Source of the DNA: Epiperipatus broadwayi
Lineage: Eukaryota > Onychophora > Udeonychophora > Euonychophora > Peripatidae
DNA length: 64,000 bases
Assembly (NCBI GenBank): GCA_028023455.1
Contig: JAQFVV010000036.1
Location: 5,141,576-5,205,575, forward strand
Direction of reading: 5' to 3'
The notes beneath the pieces are model-generated. The model worked only from the letters and a program-made list of their open reading frames with translations, was not told the DNA's origin and ran no database searches. The position numbers and the translations under genes are program-made. Position 1 is the stretch's first letter. Every line of letters begins with the position of its first letter. Shown here piece by piece: positions 48,356 to 60,504 of the stretch.

Positions 48356-48855
48356 CCAGTTCTTAAAACAGGCAAAACTCTCCACACAGCAGTGCCAGTC
48401 AGTGCAAGCCAGAATAATCAATGGATGCCAGAATGCTTGTGCATAAAATTCCTATCTAGTGCCTACTCAACCAATATTCCCAGACTAGTTTCTGGCTTGT
48501 GGTTTTCATCAGTGAGGAGCCTTGGATCTGAGAACACTGCACCTAGATCTTAGGATAGTGCAATTTTCCAGCAGCAAACTTTTATATCTACTTAACTACA
48601 AAACTATGAGAATAAAATTGAAATCACAATAATACTTTCAATCTAAGCTCATTCACTTATATATTCATATAAGTCTGAACTCAGTTCAGTATTGATATAT
48701 TTTGGTGTCTTTGGTTCTTTAATAACAATAGCCACCATTATCCTACTAGGCAGGATTGGTATTAAACCACCAAACATCACATGATCACCATTTCCTATGC
48801 TTGTTCATAATGGTTATTAAAACAGGAAAAACTCTGTATACAGTAGCGGATCTTC
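48356..48855 (-). repeat. HH-1 dimer-like copy (minus)
   Basis: Reading the minus strand, a tail box (GTTTTTCCTGTTTTAA, then GGTGATCATGTGATG) at 48855-48756 is followed by ~160 bp of linker, then the region up to and including the hammerhead motif (48518-48477) and a second tail box at about 48390-48361. The two tail boxes are about 454 bp apart, so this is more than one unit of a head-to-tail repeat. The hammerhead keeps CTGATGA, GAAA and GTC, but stem II has lost its G-C pairs. Confidence 0.6.
48477..48518 (-). ncRNA. Degraded hammerhead-like motif, HH-1 minus copy
   Basis: On the minus strand: CTCA, CTGATGA, then AAACCACAAGCCA, GAAAC, TA, GTC, TGGG. The core and cleavage triplet match the 6.9-kb copy. 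Stem I retains about four pairs, but stem II is down to one. Probably inactive. Confidence 0.5.
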
Positions 48856-50059
48856 ATACTACATTTACTAATTACACCAATATATCCAATCGATTAACCC
48901 AATCTAACTACGAAACAAATAACATAAGATTAACCATCCCTTAATTAAATTAATATACCTTTACAAATCTATGCAGCCATTCACACCTGACTTAAATTTA
49001 ACATTTATTAAAAGTTGTTTAACAGAAAAAAAAATCAAAATAAAATGTAAAAGAATGGAAAAAATAAATTAATGGAAATGATTTAACAAAAAATAATACA
49101 TTCAATAAAAATAATTAATAAATAATTTAGTCAGATAGGAAATTCTATTTCTATTTAAATATTAAAAAGTTTAGAATTTAGAGTTCTTACTGTTTTCAAA
49201 TACTGGAAAGTTTTAAAATTAATGTTCATTAGTTATATATAGAGTTCTTACGTTTTTCAAAAGTTCATCCCTAACAGTTGCTTGCAGTTTGGGATCCAGC
49301 GTTAATTCCCCCGATGTCCTGGGGAGACTGGTATGCTGTTGGCTATTTATTGATTCATACGGAAGTCCTTTGCTTTAGATGGTATTTTATTTATGGGCCC
49401 TGATGTCTTGTGGTCCACAATATAGGAAAATGATTGGTAATTTCTTTTTCTTTTTTTTTTGAAAACTGAAGGAATTGAAAGTGTGCCTTTCAATCCCTTC
49501 TCCTTCAACTCTCCCTGCACTAACACATATAGCACATCTCTTCTTTCACACCTCTTTCTCCTTATTTATTTCCAAACTTTTCCTTTTATATTAAACTTTT
49601 GGCTCGAGTGGATATTATGACATGATGGTGATGATCCTCTCATTGAGGTCCGTTTCCTGAGGGACTTCTTTTATTGGCCATTTTGTTCCTATTGTTTTTT
49701 CTCTTCTATCTGACCTTTAATTATACATTTTGAGATTCCCAAGGGCTAGTTTACTTTGTCTAATTGAAAATAATTATTTCCATTTTACATAATAGCACTA
49801 TATTAAATTTGTACATTTTTTTTAACGATATATTTTTATCATTAAATCTTTTAAATTTTTTTTTTTTAATTTGGCTTTAAAATACTAATTTTTAATAGTT
49901 TTCTTTTAATAATTTTTCATCTGCATGATTTTATATATATATATGAGTTTAGATGATTTTTAAATTTCAATTTTTAATTCTTAAAAAATAAGTTTTTATC
50001 TGCGAACTTTTATTTTTAATTTTATTTATTAGAATGTAACAGCATGTGTGCCCGTTACA
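48847..50059 (+). mobile_element. LTR-B copy 3, 5'-truncated
   Basis: Matches the 3' ~1.1-1.2 kb of the 58394-60479 LTR: CATACTACATTTACTAATTA, CAGCCATTCACACCTGACTT, the TTGAAAGTGTGCCTTTCAAT hairpin, and the end CAGCATGTGTGCCCGTTACA at 50059 followed by ATATAT. The left side abuts the HH-1 repeat. Frames 48756-48944 and 49347-49535 are not genes. Confidence 0.7.
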
Positions 50060-50075
50060 ATATATATGTATGTTG

Positions 50076-50870
50076 TGACAGAATGGGTCTGAACCCAGTC
50101 ACAACTAATATTATTTAATCGGTAAACATATATAGACATAGATATATATATATTTAATTTTTTGTTATTATGTGGTGGTTACAAATCCACAAATATGGGG
50201 GGAGGGACTCTGTCATTTTGAAATGATATATATGTGCATGACAAATGTGTGTATGAATGGATTAAGTAGTGAAAAGAGAGAAACGAGATTTTGTTTCACG
50301 CTTAAAAAAACTAGAGATTTCCGGCAGAATGAGATTCCATTTTCTGTTATATACAATAGAAGCTACGACATGAGTTTTCACATGGCTAACAGACCCGGTT
50401 AGTCCACATTGAAAATCGGAAGTGAGATAAAAAAGAAGCTTCTAGAACAAATGGAGGGGGCTATAAAAGCGAGACATCCAGAATGCATTTGGTCTTTTGT
50501 CCGGCAGAGCTACCACTGTGAACATCTAACAAGTGTTAAATATTTAGCTTATATAATGGTGAATTCAAAAGAAATGTCGGGGTAAGAGAAAGCCGCATCA
50601 GATTCAAACCCCTAGTTCCAACCTGCTGCAGCTGCCTCAACCAATAAAACCCTGAAGCCTCGAAACAACAAATAATTCCCAACATGGAACCAAGATGAAC
50701 CTCATCAGCCAACGGACATGAAGATCTCAAACCTTTACCTGGAATTTTTTGATTTTACCTGTGGAATGGAACTCTTGAATAAATAAAGAAATCTACTTTT
50801 ACTATTTCCCCGGGGAGAGTCAGATAAAGAACTTTAATTACTGATTTTTATTTTCCTTTATGAAAAGAAT
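50076..50870 (+). mobile_element. Possible LTR (third type) with TATA box and poly-A signal
   Basis: Starts with a hairpin, TGTGACAGAAT...GTCACA (50076-50106). CTATAAAAGC at 50461-50470 is a good TATA box, and AATAAATAAAG at about 50777-50787 looks like poly-A signals, the order U3-TATA-R-polyA expected of an LTR. The 76-codon frame at 50172-50402 and minus frame at 50536-50730 have no family match by eye. I could not find the second LTR or a flanking duplication, so the right edge is open. Confidence 0.35.
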
Positions 50871-51579
50871 TTTTTTTCTTACTATAATAAGTGAAGGTGA
50901 CATATAAACTAATTTAATAAGGTTTCCTTAAAGCCTCATTCCATTATGGATATAATAAAGTAAACAGTGTCGGAAGTCACATGATACAAACTTTTTCATA
51001 ATATTGACCTTCACTACTTGAGTTACGCATGAGAGATCCGAAAGAATGATGTATGCGTGCAATTTTGAAATGACAGAGTAATAAATACATTGTTTTGTAA
51101 TATTAAAAAATATATACAAAGAAAGTAGAGTGTTGAATTAGTTATTTATTTACAAATCCATTTATTTAGTTATTATTATTATTTTTTTATGTTTAAAAAA
51201 AAAAAAAGAACTCTTAACCCCATTTGTAGCTACTCCCGGTGGTGACGCCACCCGACCATGAGACTGAGCTAGCCGATGGTCAAAACCTCTCTCACATTAC
51301 GTAAATAGTGTTCTTGTTGGTAATATATCCACTTCGTGTAATTCTTATATTCATATAGGATTGGTGCTTGGTGTCCTTCAGATGACCATAAATACGTGTT
51401 GGGGATATATTACAGTTGCGAGAATGAATCCATAAGTTTTGAATAATAATATTTTAGGTCAAAACCACTTAATTAAATAAAAATACGTAGGCACGTATAT
51501 TGATACATCGAAGATATTTATTCGGTAGTGTACACCTGTCTAGTGAGAGGTATGGGTTTTGTTATAATATATATATAAT
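50871..51579. other. Unrecognised stretch
   Basis: 51205-51290 is G+C-richer with a small GGTGG/CCACC hairpin (about 51239-51252). 51300-51560 may belong to the same unknown element as the upstream block. No coding evidence. Confidence 0.3.
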
Positions 51580-51718
51580 CAATACTTGTTCAGCATGATA
51601 TACATATATTTGAGATCATTTAATTTTTTCACATGTGTGTGATCATGTGTACTTGTTAAATGAGATAGAAGGGATAGCTAAAGGGATTTTGAAAATCTGA
51701 GCTCAAATCTCCTATATT
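51580..51718 (+). mobile_element. SINE-b copy (diverged)
   Basis: Shares CAGCATGATATACATATAT, CATGTGTGTGATCATGTGT, TGAGATAG and the B-box-like GAGCTCAAATCTCC (51699-51711) with 26035-26178. Confidence 0.55.
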
Positions 51719-52182
51719 ACATTTAAAATCCAAATATATGAATTATGCTTGTATTTCAAATAATATTAAATATCTAAAAAAGAACAACTCTCTCACTTAG
51801 CACCACCATAAGAAAGATTTAGTTATCCATAATTACCAGAACGTAATGCATTTAAATCCTTATCTCTAGATAAATATCTGACTTTATCTTTTATTATTAA
51901 ATATTTGGGATTCAAAATTGGAACAATATAGTTTATGCTTTTGGAATATATGTATATATTTCACAAAAAAAGCAATTGTTGTCTAAGATGTCTTTTTACT
52001 GAGCTATCTTTAACAGTCCAGATTATCAAACCCTTTCATACGTACTCAGCATTATTCATTATTTTCCATTATACTTTGTTGTGGTTTATTCCGCAAGTAA
52101 ACATCTCTTGTAAAACCTTAAAAAAGATTTAAATTTTGTTTTAAATAAAAATAGCAAAGTTAGCAAGAACTATTTATTAAGA
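51719..52182. other. A+T-rich stretch, nothing recognised
   Basis: The 65-codon frame at 51935-52132 has no motif. Confidence 0.4.
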
Positions 52183-52242
52183 TATTAAAACAGGCAAAAC
52201 TCTCCATACTGTAGTGATGTTTAGTGGTTTTATTTATTAAGT
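52183..52242 (-). repeat. HH-1 repeat fragment, rearranged
   Basis: Minus-strand tail box (AAAACAGGCAAAACTCTCCA on +) immediately joined to GATGTTTAGTGGTTTTATT, which in the other copies reads in the opposite direction. A head-to-head junction of two pieces of the same repeat. Confidence 0.5.
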
Positions 52243-53522
52243 TATGAATTATTATGTTATTTTCCCAGAAATGTATTTTAAACTCAAATAAAAGTTAATA
52301 TACCTATTATCATAAAGTCCAATTGTGCGTGATATTAATAAATATTGTTCTGCTTCAAACAAATTAATAAAATATTCAGAATAATTTAAGTGGTAAGCAA
52401 GATATATTTTTCCTGAACTAATCTTGTCATTTGGATCAGATATTAACAAACATTTTTATGTGAACAGCATATAAGTGATTCCCAGCAAAAAGATAATACT
52501 TCCAACACATTTGTCTATAAATTTCTAAACTCTTTAAATAACACATTGTTCCCTCTGGCCCATTCTGATTCTGTTAATCTTGTACAAGGGTTTCTTGGAA
52601 GGAAGAAACCAAATACTCAGAGAATAGAATCAGTTATTAGAGTGCGATTATTTATGGGGGAATTATTCCAGTTCCTAATTCAGATTCTGTTGATATATAC
52701 AATGTAAGATAGTCTATGTAACGTAAATTAAAGGTTTAATTTTATAATATTCAGCCTAAGTAAAGTGATTAACCATTTATTTGTTAAATATTTATTTATA
52801 TGATTTTAATAAGTCAAAATATTATTATTTATTTGTTTGTTTTTTAATGTTTTGATAAATTAACTTCTATAATATTTTATTGTCGTAATTTGTTTTTAAT
52901 CTTGAAGTATAAATGAAAAAGAAAATAATAGTAAATAAGTATTAATTATAAACACAAAGCAAATATTACAAAAAAAAAAAAAACATTTAAATTTTATTTG
53001 TATTGCATAATAAAATTAATTAATTAAAGACTTGTTTTTAATTGAATTTTAAAATAAAATTGCAGCTGTAAAATAAATAAATAATTTATCTAAATTGTAA
53101 ACAGTCAAATGATATTTGCAAACTATTAATGCTAACAATATTTTCAAAGAATATTGATTAAAAAACGTTATCTAAATTTTTAATGTCTTTTTATTATCTT
53201 CTAAATATTGTATTTATGGCTTAAATCAAAACGATTTTGCATTGGCAGCTTATGAATATTTCTTTAACACTAATGTCTACTTAAAGTATTTTTAGTAACC
53301 AGACATGATGATAATTATTGGCACTAAATCAAATGAATCCGGAAAATAAGCGAGATCGTACATTGATTATCAAAATGACATGATGAAAACATATGAGATA
53401 TTAGGCATATTAATCTATAATGTTTCAATTAAATTTTTTAATATTTAAATTATATTATAAAATTGTAATAATTAAATTTGTTAAACGCATACGCATACTC
53501 ATTATGTAAAGTAATATATATA
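52243..53522. other. A+T-rich stretch, nothing recognised
   Basis: No frame or shared repeat. 52560-52700 is slightly richer in G+C but unrecognised. Confidence 0.4.
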
Positions 53523-53524
53523 TA

Positions 53525-53869
53525 TTAAGACTATAACGTTAAGACCATATGCCTGGAAAACGACAGTAGGGACTTCCACAAATCTTAACACAAGATTTAT
53601 TTAAACACAAGAGCGGCCACTCCTATTTTCAATCTACTTTTTAATTATATAGGAGAATCTAAAGCATTTTAATTTGAGAGAGTAAGGCTATTAAATACCT
53701 CACTGATTAAATCCACAATTTCTATTACCCATTAACATTTGCGAAATCTTTCGATTTAGGTTGAAGATAGGAGTGCCCACTCTTGTCTTTTAAATAAATC
53801 ATGTGTTAAGATTCGTAGAGTTTCTTACTGTCGTTTTTCAGCTGCATGGTCTTAAGGTTATAGCCTTAA
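53525..53869. mobile_element. Foldback element, 345 bp, TA-flanked
   Basis: Left arm 53525-53633 and right arm about 53758-53869 are reverse complements with scattered mismatches. Ends TTAAGACTATAAC and GTTATAGCCTTAA, each next to TA (53523-53524 and 53870-53871), consistent with a Tc1/mariner-type target duplication. A third, partial copy of the right arm lies at about 53996-54095 in the same orientation. Confidence 0.65.
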
Positions 53870-53995
53870 TATATGTGCTTAACAAATTTAATCATTCAAC
53901 TTTATATTGTCTTAAAAGATTTCTAAGCATAAGATCACAACACTAACTCTTGTATTTGGCAAATGTTAATGTGTTATAGAATTAGTCAGTGAGGT

Positions 53996-54095
53996 ATTTG
54001 ATAGGTGTGGCTGCTCTTGTCTTTTAAAATAAATTTTGTGTTAAGATTTGTAGAGGTCCTTACTGTCATTTTTCAGGAGCATGACCTTAATATAT
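53996..54095 (+). repeat. Extra arm copy of the foldback element
   Basis: GCTCTTGTCTTTTAAAATAA, GTGTTAAGATTTGTAGAG and GACCTTAATATAT match the right arm at 53782-53869, with a 10-12-base deletion near its end. Confidence 0.6.
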
Positions 54096-54480
54096 ATTAA
54101 ATTATATTATAGTAAATTTTTATAATTTTTAATTTTACATGAATACAAATCAACTTTAAAGTCCATGTTATAACAATAGAGATTAGCTTGTTATGATAAA
54201 TAGGGTTAAGGATATCATAAGCAATGATAAATTAATATCAATAATCATCAAATGTTATGCTTAGTTTTATGGACTAATGGCAGTTATTTTCGTCTGTCTT
54301 TGGTTATAAAGCTAAACAATCATGTGGTCTCATACACATATAATTATATCATTAAGTTATATGCATACATGACGATGTGTATTTTATCTTTGCTCCAGAA
54401 TATTTATTATATTTTAATTTATGTTTAGTGGACATCATTTAAATTACCTTTGTTAGACAATCACTATTTCAAATAATAAT

Positions 54481-54496
54481 AATGATGATGATTATG

Positions 54497-54540
<44 letters not shown>
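54481..54540. repeat. TAA trinucleotide run
   Basis: ATGATG-type imperfect start followed by (TAA)n up to the GAA run. Confidence 0.9.
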
Positions 54541-54567
<27 letters not shown>

Positions 54568-55129
54568 AAGAAGAAGAAGAAGAAGAAGAAGAAGAAGAAG
54601 AAGAAGAAGAAGAAGAAGAAGAAGAAGAAGAAGAAGAAGAAGAAGAAGAAGAAGAAGAAGAAGAAGAAGAAGAAGAAGAAGAAGAAGAAGAAGAAGAAGA
54701 AGAAGAAGAAGAAGAAGAAGAAGAAGAAGAAGAAGAAAAGAAGAAGAAGAAGAAGAAGAAGAAGAAGAAGAAGAAGAAGAAGAAGAAGAAGAAGAAGAAG
54801 AAGAAGAAGAAGAAGAAGAAGAAGAAGAAGAAGAAGAAGAAGAAGAAGAAGAAGAAGAAGAAGAAGAAGAAGAAGAAGAAGAAGAAGAAGAAGAAGAAGA
54901 AGAAGAAGAAGAAGAAGAAGAAGAAGAAGAAGAAGAAGAAGAAGAAGAAGAAGAAGAAGAAGAAGAAGAAGAAGAAGAAGAAGAAGAAGAAGAAGAAGAA
55001 GAAGAAGAAGAAGAAGAAGAAGAAGAAGAAGAAGAAGAAGAAGAAGAAGAAGAAGAAGAAGAAGAAGAAGAAGAAGAAGAAGAAGAAGAAGAAGAAGAAG
55101 AAGAAGAAGAAGAAGAAGAAGAAGAAGAA
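54538..55129. repeat. GAA/TTC repeat, ~590 bp
   Basis: About 197 AAG (GAA) units with one visible interruption, an extra A at about 54736 that shifts the phase. Long open frames of Arg, Glu, Lys, Phe, Leu or Ser on both strands are products of the repeat only. Long pure GAA/TTC tracts are known to form triplexes and to be unstable. Confidence 0.95.
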
Positions 55130-55135
55130 AAAATA

Positions 55136-55699
55136 ATACTTGATAGTTTTGCAATGATTGTTCATACAATCCTCAAACTAAAAATATACCCAGGTGTTTT
55201 TGACATATTTCAGTGAACTTTTTTTTCTTAAAGAATTCAAGCCTTGTCTCATTCTTTCTTCATTGTATTCTGATTTTCCCATATCTTCTACATAAAAACA
55301 TTCAATATTCAATTTTTAGTACAGTTTTTGAGATTTTTTATAGCATAAACTGAGTCTTTTCTTCCACAAAATCCATGCTCTAGTGCATTATAAATTATTT
55401 TATTAAAAAATTTTGCTTTCTACACTTTTCTAATTTAAAAAAATGTCATTTCACACCAATAAACTCTGCAGAATCGCATCCATCAAGCTGAATACCACAT
55501 TGATTAATATTATGATCTTGTCATTTTATTTTTAGAATAGTAGTGAGCAGCCCTAATTATTTTTTATTGCATTTATGTTATATTAAATAGATATTTTAAG
55601 ACCCCCTTTCACACAATACACTAGATAAAATGGCAGATATATCAGGAAATATTATTTTGTCTTGTAGAACCATCAACAGCACTTTGAGCCTATGCATGA
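55136..55699. other. A+T-rich stretch next to the decayed RT
   Basis: May hold the 3' part of the LINE below, but no motif is readable. Confidence 0.35.
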
Positions 55700-56900
55700 C
55701 CTGCAACATCTGAGTAACTTTCTATTGAAAAAAAAACCTAATAAAATATTTAAATTGGTTAACATTTTTATATTGATAACCATTCAAACTAAGAAGTTGT
55801 GAAAAATGTTTTTCTTTAACTAATGATAAATTATTTGAACTTTTTTGAACAATTGTTAATAAACCAATATTATAATATATTTCATTTAAAGCATTATGTG
55901 TATACTGTAAATTGACTTTTTTAACATGCAAGGGCAGCAAAATCATTACTATACCTTAAATCTAGAAGTCAATAAAATGATATATTTGTTTAATTTTTAA
56001 TTGAATTAAAATTAATAATTCCATAATCAAAGATATATTGTACATTGATTTATAATTTATGAATTTATCTATAAATAATTATGAAAAGCACTATCATACA
56101 TAACAAAAATAAAAGATGGAGCTAGGACACAACTTTGTTTAATACTAATTTTGATTTAAAATGACTTCATTTTTCCACCTGTAGTAACACATTTTTTTCA
56201 TATTCCATAATATAAAACTTATATAATGCAAATAATTTTTCATTATATAGAATTAGTTTAATTGCAAAACAATTTTAAACAGCACCACAGTTCTGATGAT
56301 TAATGGAGTCAAATGCTTTGATGAAATCAATGCATTGAATTATTTGCTACAGTGATAGAATGGCATACACTGAAACTCAAAGTTTATAGTTCTTGGTCCA
56401 ATTTTTCTGCTTTCAGTCCTTGAACGAACCTCTCAATAATGATTATTTTTTATAACTAAATCAATAAAAACAATATATAAATCCCCCCCTACATTTGTGG
56501 ACACTTTTTATGCATTTTTCCGGCATCAAAACTTAGTCTGTAAATTTTTTTTTGATTCTTTAAAATTGCATCCAATCACTGACAACTATTCATATATAAT
56601 TGAAAGCAGCTTTTCAGAAAAATCCTTGAAAATATTTTTTCTGATGTGAATACCAATAATATTGCTCAAATTATGGAAATATTGTATGTTCCTTGTATTT
56701 TCAAAAATTGGAATAATTGTATTTTCTTAAAATCAGGGAAAACAATTTCATAAATCCATATATTTTTTTAAAATTCCAATTATAATAAAACTAATATTCC
56801 ACTATTATATTTCAAACTTCTCTATCTATATATCATATCAGGGTCTGTAGATTTTCCATTTATATAAATACAAAAATGTGTTTCTAGTTAACTTAGTTGG
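55700..56900 (-). pseudogene. Decayed non-LTR reverse transcriptase (minus)
   Basis: Reading the minus strand in several frames: IIPIFEN (finger region) near 56700; then IDFIKAFDSINHQ (RT palm with its Asp) at about 56332-56291; and LRYSNDFAALA at the catalytic box position (F/Y-x-DD; only one Asp remains), followed by HNALNEIYYNIGLLTIVQK and YKNVNQFKYF near 55740-55930. Order and spacing fit a LINE RT. It is not a copy of the RTE at 19-22 kb. Many stops, and no endonuclease seen. Clade not determined. Confidence 0.55.
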
Positions 56901-57091
56901 AAGGATAAATGTAAATAAATACTTAGAATTAATGTATCATTAAAATTCATCATCTGAGATTTTGTATTATTATTCAAAAACTTTACAAAGGATTCTATAC
57001 ATCCATTCAAAATATTATCAAAATTATATAAGAGAATATAAATATTTGAAATACAGGCACTCTTCACATACCTGAAGCTTAATTGTAAATT
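56901..57091. other. A+T-rich stretch, nothing recognised
   Basis: Plain A+T-rich sequence between the RT remnant and the SINE pair. Confidence 0.4.
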
Positions 57092-57272
57092 TAAGGGATT
57101 TGAACTCAGAGACTTTCAAACACCCTTCAATTAACCTCACAATGTCATACAACTGACACACATGACCACACACATGTAGTTATATGTGTGTTCATGTATG
57201 TCAGTTGTAGGGGATAGTGTGGATAGTTGAAGGATGTTTGAAAATCTGAGTTCAAATCCCCTATATTTATAA
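57092..57272. mobile_element. Two SINE-b copies head to head
   Basis: A minus copy (57092-57178, with GGGATTTGAACTCAGA) and a plus copy (57179-57272, with CTGAGTTCAAATCCCC) meet at ACATGTAGTTATATGTGT. The arms are nearly exact reverse complements, so a read-through transcript would form a ~85-bp hairpin. Confidence 0.65.
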
Positions 57273-58393
57273 AAGAATGTCTAGATAAATTTAATAGCAT
57301 TTTTTGTCCTAATGATACTATCATTATATCAAAGATCTAAAATGATCAAGGGCAGTGAATATTTACACCTCCCTACTGATTTTAACCCACAAATCACTTT
57401 GATGTTGTCAGATAATGAACTTTATCTTTAAATCTCTATGTTGGTTATAATGCTTCCCATTTAATTTACTATTCAATTATGTAAAAAATTTCACAGGTTT
57501 CCTTTCAGTAAAAATAATAATAGAATCAATCAGGATTCTTTTTTTTAATTATGTATGCCTGTATATAGATTCTATATAATTATTTACAGTATATTTTACT
57601 TAAGTAATAACAATTACATTATAACCTGACCTCGTAGTAATGTTAAAAGTCATTTTAAAATTCGCATACATTATTGGTATAATATATTTTTTATTTTTTG
57701 ATACTATATTTATGATACCATATGGCTTTGATCTGAGTTGTTATCTAATGATTTCATCATTGAATACACTTTTATATTATAACATATGTAGATAGTATTA
57801 TGTATCATTACAACAACTTACTTATTGATATGAATTAGTATTAGATTACATTATATATTATTTGTTGGTCATATTTTATTTTTGCTTCTCAATTTCAGGT
57901 GGCATTTATATGTATTTAGTATCTTTTTTTTTCGAATTTCACATCAAATTTACTTATATTTCAGTTCAACTAAAATACTCTTCAAACAAGTAAAGAACTA
58001 TAATATGGTATTCCTCCATTGCCCAAATAAATTTGTCTTTTGTTATAGTCCCAGCATTAAAATTAGCTTGAATTGATTTTGGCAGATGCTACTAAAAGGC
58101 ACATTAATAGATTCAAAAATGCAATTTTCACTCCACTCCACTATCTCAGAAATTAATTTTTACAACTTCTGACTTTAATCAAGTATTAATATAAAACTTA
58201 TAATTAATGAACATCCAATTTATGCATATTGTGGTGAAATGAAAGTCTTAGTAAAATTACTAATGAGACTATCTCTTGGGAAAAACAATATATTCCTTTG
58301 TAATGATTTAAATGGTTAGTTGCATAAAAATAGTTATGATATATAAATATATAAATACACAATCCATGCAAACACGCACACATATATATATAT
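57273..58393. other. A+T-rich stretch, nothing recognised
   Basis: The 64-codon frame at 57882-58076 has no family motif. No shared repeat seen. Confidence 0.4.
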
Positions 58394-60479
58394 TGGGTGC
58401 CAATTATAATGATCTGGAGAGAGAGCTTAACATATCTACACTACAGGGCACCATTAGGCATTTGAACCTAGAAAATTTATAAAGTAGGCAGATATGTAAG
58501 TCAAAAAAAAATTATTTTATATATTTTGATTCCGGTCGTTAGCCCATTGTCACTAGCTCAGTGGAAAAAGCAGAGATTTATATTTTATAATAAATTTGTA
58601 TCTAAGATACATTTCAATATTAAAAAAGGAATAAAATAAGCCACTGCCAGAAATTAACACACAAACATTTATTTACGCATATATATATAAAATTTAGCAT
58701 TATTTTAGAATAACTTTTACTTTGGATTTTAACTTGATTTTAGAATTTAAATTTACATTTTTAATTTTTATAATATTATAAGTTTACATTTTAATTTTTA
58801 TACGTTCACACAGATGGATTTATGAAGGTTTGTTTTATAATGTTGAGTATAGATTGGTTACATAGATTACACGGTTAAAAACATTTCAAATAAACATAAC
58901 CGATCAAAATACAAAGTCATTGATAACGGCAATTGCAGAGGAAATACAAGGAACCCAATGGCATTCATCATAAGATGCCACATTGACATCAATGACTTAT
59001 ATATTCTAATTGAATATGAAAACCACAAACATAAGTAACCACTAACGAATCCATGCAAGTGTCTATACGCAACTTAATTTTAATGCATTTTTATTTAGAG
59101 TGTCGAGTATGAATAGACTACATAGATTTGCATTTGAAAAGAAAATATTCTATCCTTATTTAACCTTAGGCCAAAAGTTCACAGTTAAACCAATGTCAAT
59201 CCATCTGATATATCGATGCATTCAATGTAACACGAATACAGCAGCACAAAATAGGTTAAGAGAAGAAATTGCCTCTCATAAGATAGGAATACTACATCTA
59301 TCTGATGAGAAGAGCAATAAAAAACTCCATAGGAAAGAACTGCGGTCATTTTGCTGACTTACGATCGCATTCCATAGGCAAAAAGGAAGTGCGGCATAAA
59401 GCGATTCTGCCCATAGCAAATCTCATACTACATCTACTAATTATACCAATATATACAATCCATTAACCTAATTCAACTATGGAATGAGTAACCTAAGATT
59501 ACCCTCCCCTAATATAACTTTACAAATCTATATAGCCATTTACACCCAACTTAAATTTAACATTTATACAATATTAAATTAACAACAAACAAAAATCATA
59601 ATAAAAACTTAAAAGAACAAAAAAAAATGGAAATGATATTAAAAAAAAGAAATACCTCAAATAAAAAGAATTTATAAAGAATTTAGTTTGGTCAGATAGG
59701 ATTCTATTTCTATAAATTAAATACTGGGAAAGTTTATATTTTAGAGTTCTTACTGTTTTCGAATTAATATTCATTTAAGTTCATAACATGCTTACGGTTT
59801 TAGAAATGTTCATCCTTTATAGTTGCTTGCCATTTGAAATCCAGCATTAAATTCCCCAATGATCCTATGGTCCTCAATATAAGAAAAGCGATGTTTCATT
59901 TTCTTTTTTTATAACAACTGAAGGAATTGAAAGTGCGTCTTTCAATCCCTTCACATCCAACTCTCCGACTTAACACATCTCCACCTTCTCTTCAATTTTC
60001 TTTACTCACTACCTATTTTATTTCCAAATATTTTCTTTTATATGTAACTTTAGGATCAATGGACATTACATCATCGATGAAGATGATCCCTCCATTGAGA
60101 TCCGATTTCCCGATGGATTTCCCTCATTGGCCATTAGTTTCTATTGTTTTCCTATCTGATTGTTGCTTATACATTTAAATGCCCAAGGGCTAGTTCACTT
60201 GGACTAATTAAAACCATTTTCATTTTTTCAATAACATTAATTAATTTGTTTTGTACAAACTTAGATATATTTTTATCTTTAAATCTTTACTGACAATTTA
60301 GTTTTAAAATACTTTTTTTTTTTTTTTTAATTTCTCATCTGTGTAATTTTATATAAATATGAGTTTAGTATATTTTTTAATTTTTAATTCTTAAAAAAGA
60401 AGTTTTTATTTGTGAACTTTTATTTTTTTCATGATTAATAATAAAAAAAAATAATGTAATGGCAGATGTGCCCATTACA
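58394..60479 (+). mobile_element. Solo LTR-B copy 2 (complete, ~2.09 kb)
   Basis: Begins TGGGTGCCAATTATAATG and ends GTGCCCATTACA, i.e. TG...CA. ATAT stands on both sides (58390-58393 and 60480-60483), fitting a 4-bp target duplication within a TA run. Features shared with copy 1 include CACTAGCTCAGTGGAAAAAG (tRNA D-arm-like, about 58551-58570), TCGAGTATGAATAGAC, and near the 3' end an AATTGAAAGTGCGTCTTTCAAT hairpin. No primer site follows. Frames such as 59100-59357 and 59927-60178 lie inside and are not genes. Confidence 0.75.
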
Positions 60480-60504
60480 ATATATATATATATATATATA
60501 TATA

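Noticed and set aside
54464-55216. Three frames of 225-244 codons of Glu/Arg, Phe/Ser and Leu/Phe
   Set aside because: Pure translation of the GAA/TTC and TAA runs.
59296-59320. CTGATGA in LTR-B copy 2
   Set aside because: No GAAA or stem II follows, and the other copy lacks CTGATGA (it reads GTTGGTGAG).
59100-59357. 85-codon frame
   Set aside because: Lies inside LTR-B, and the equivalent frame is not kept in the other copy.
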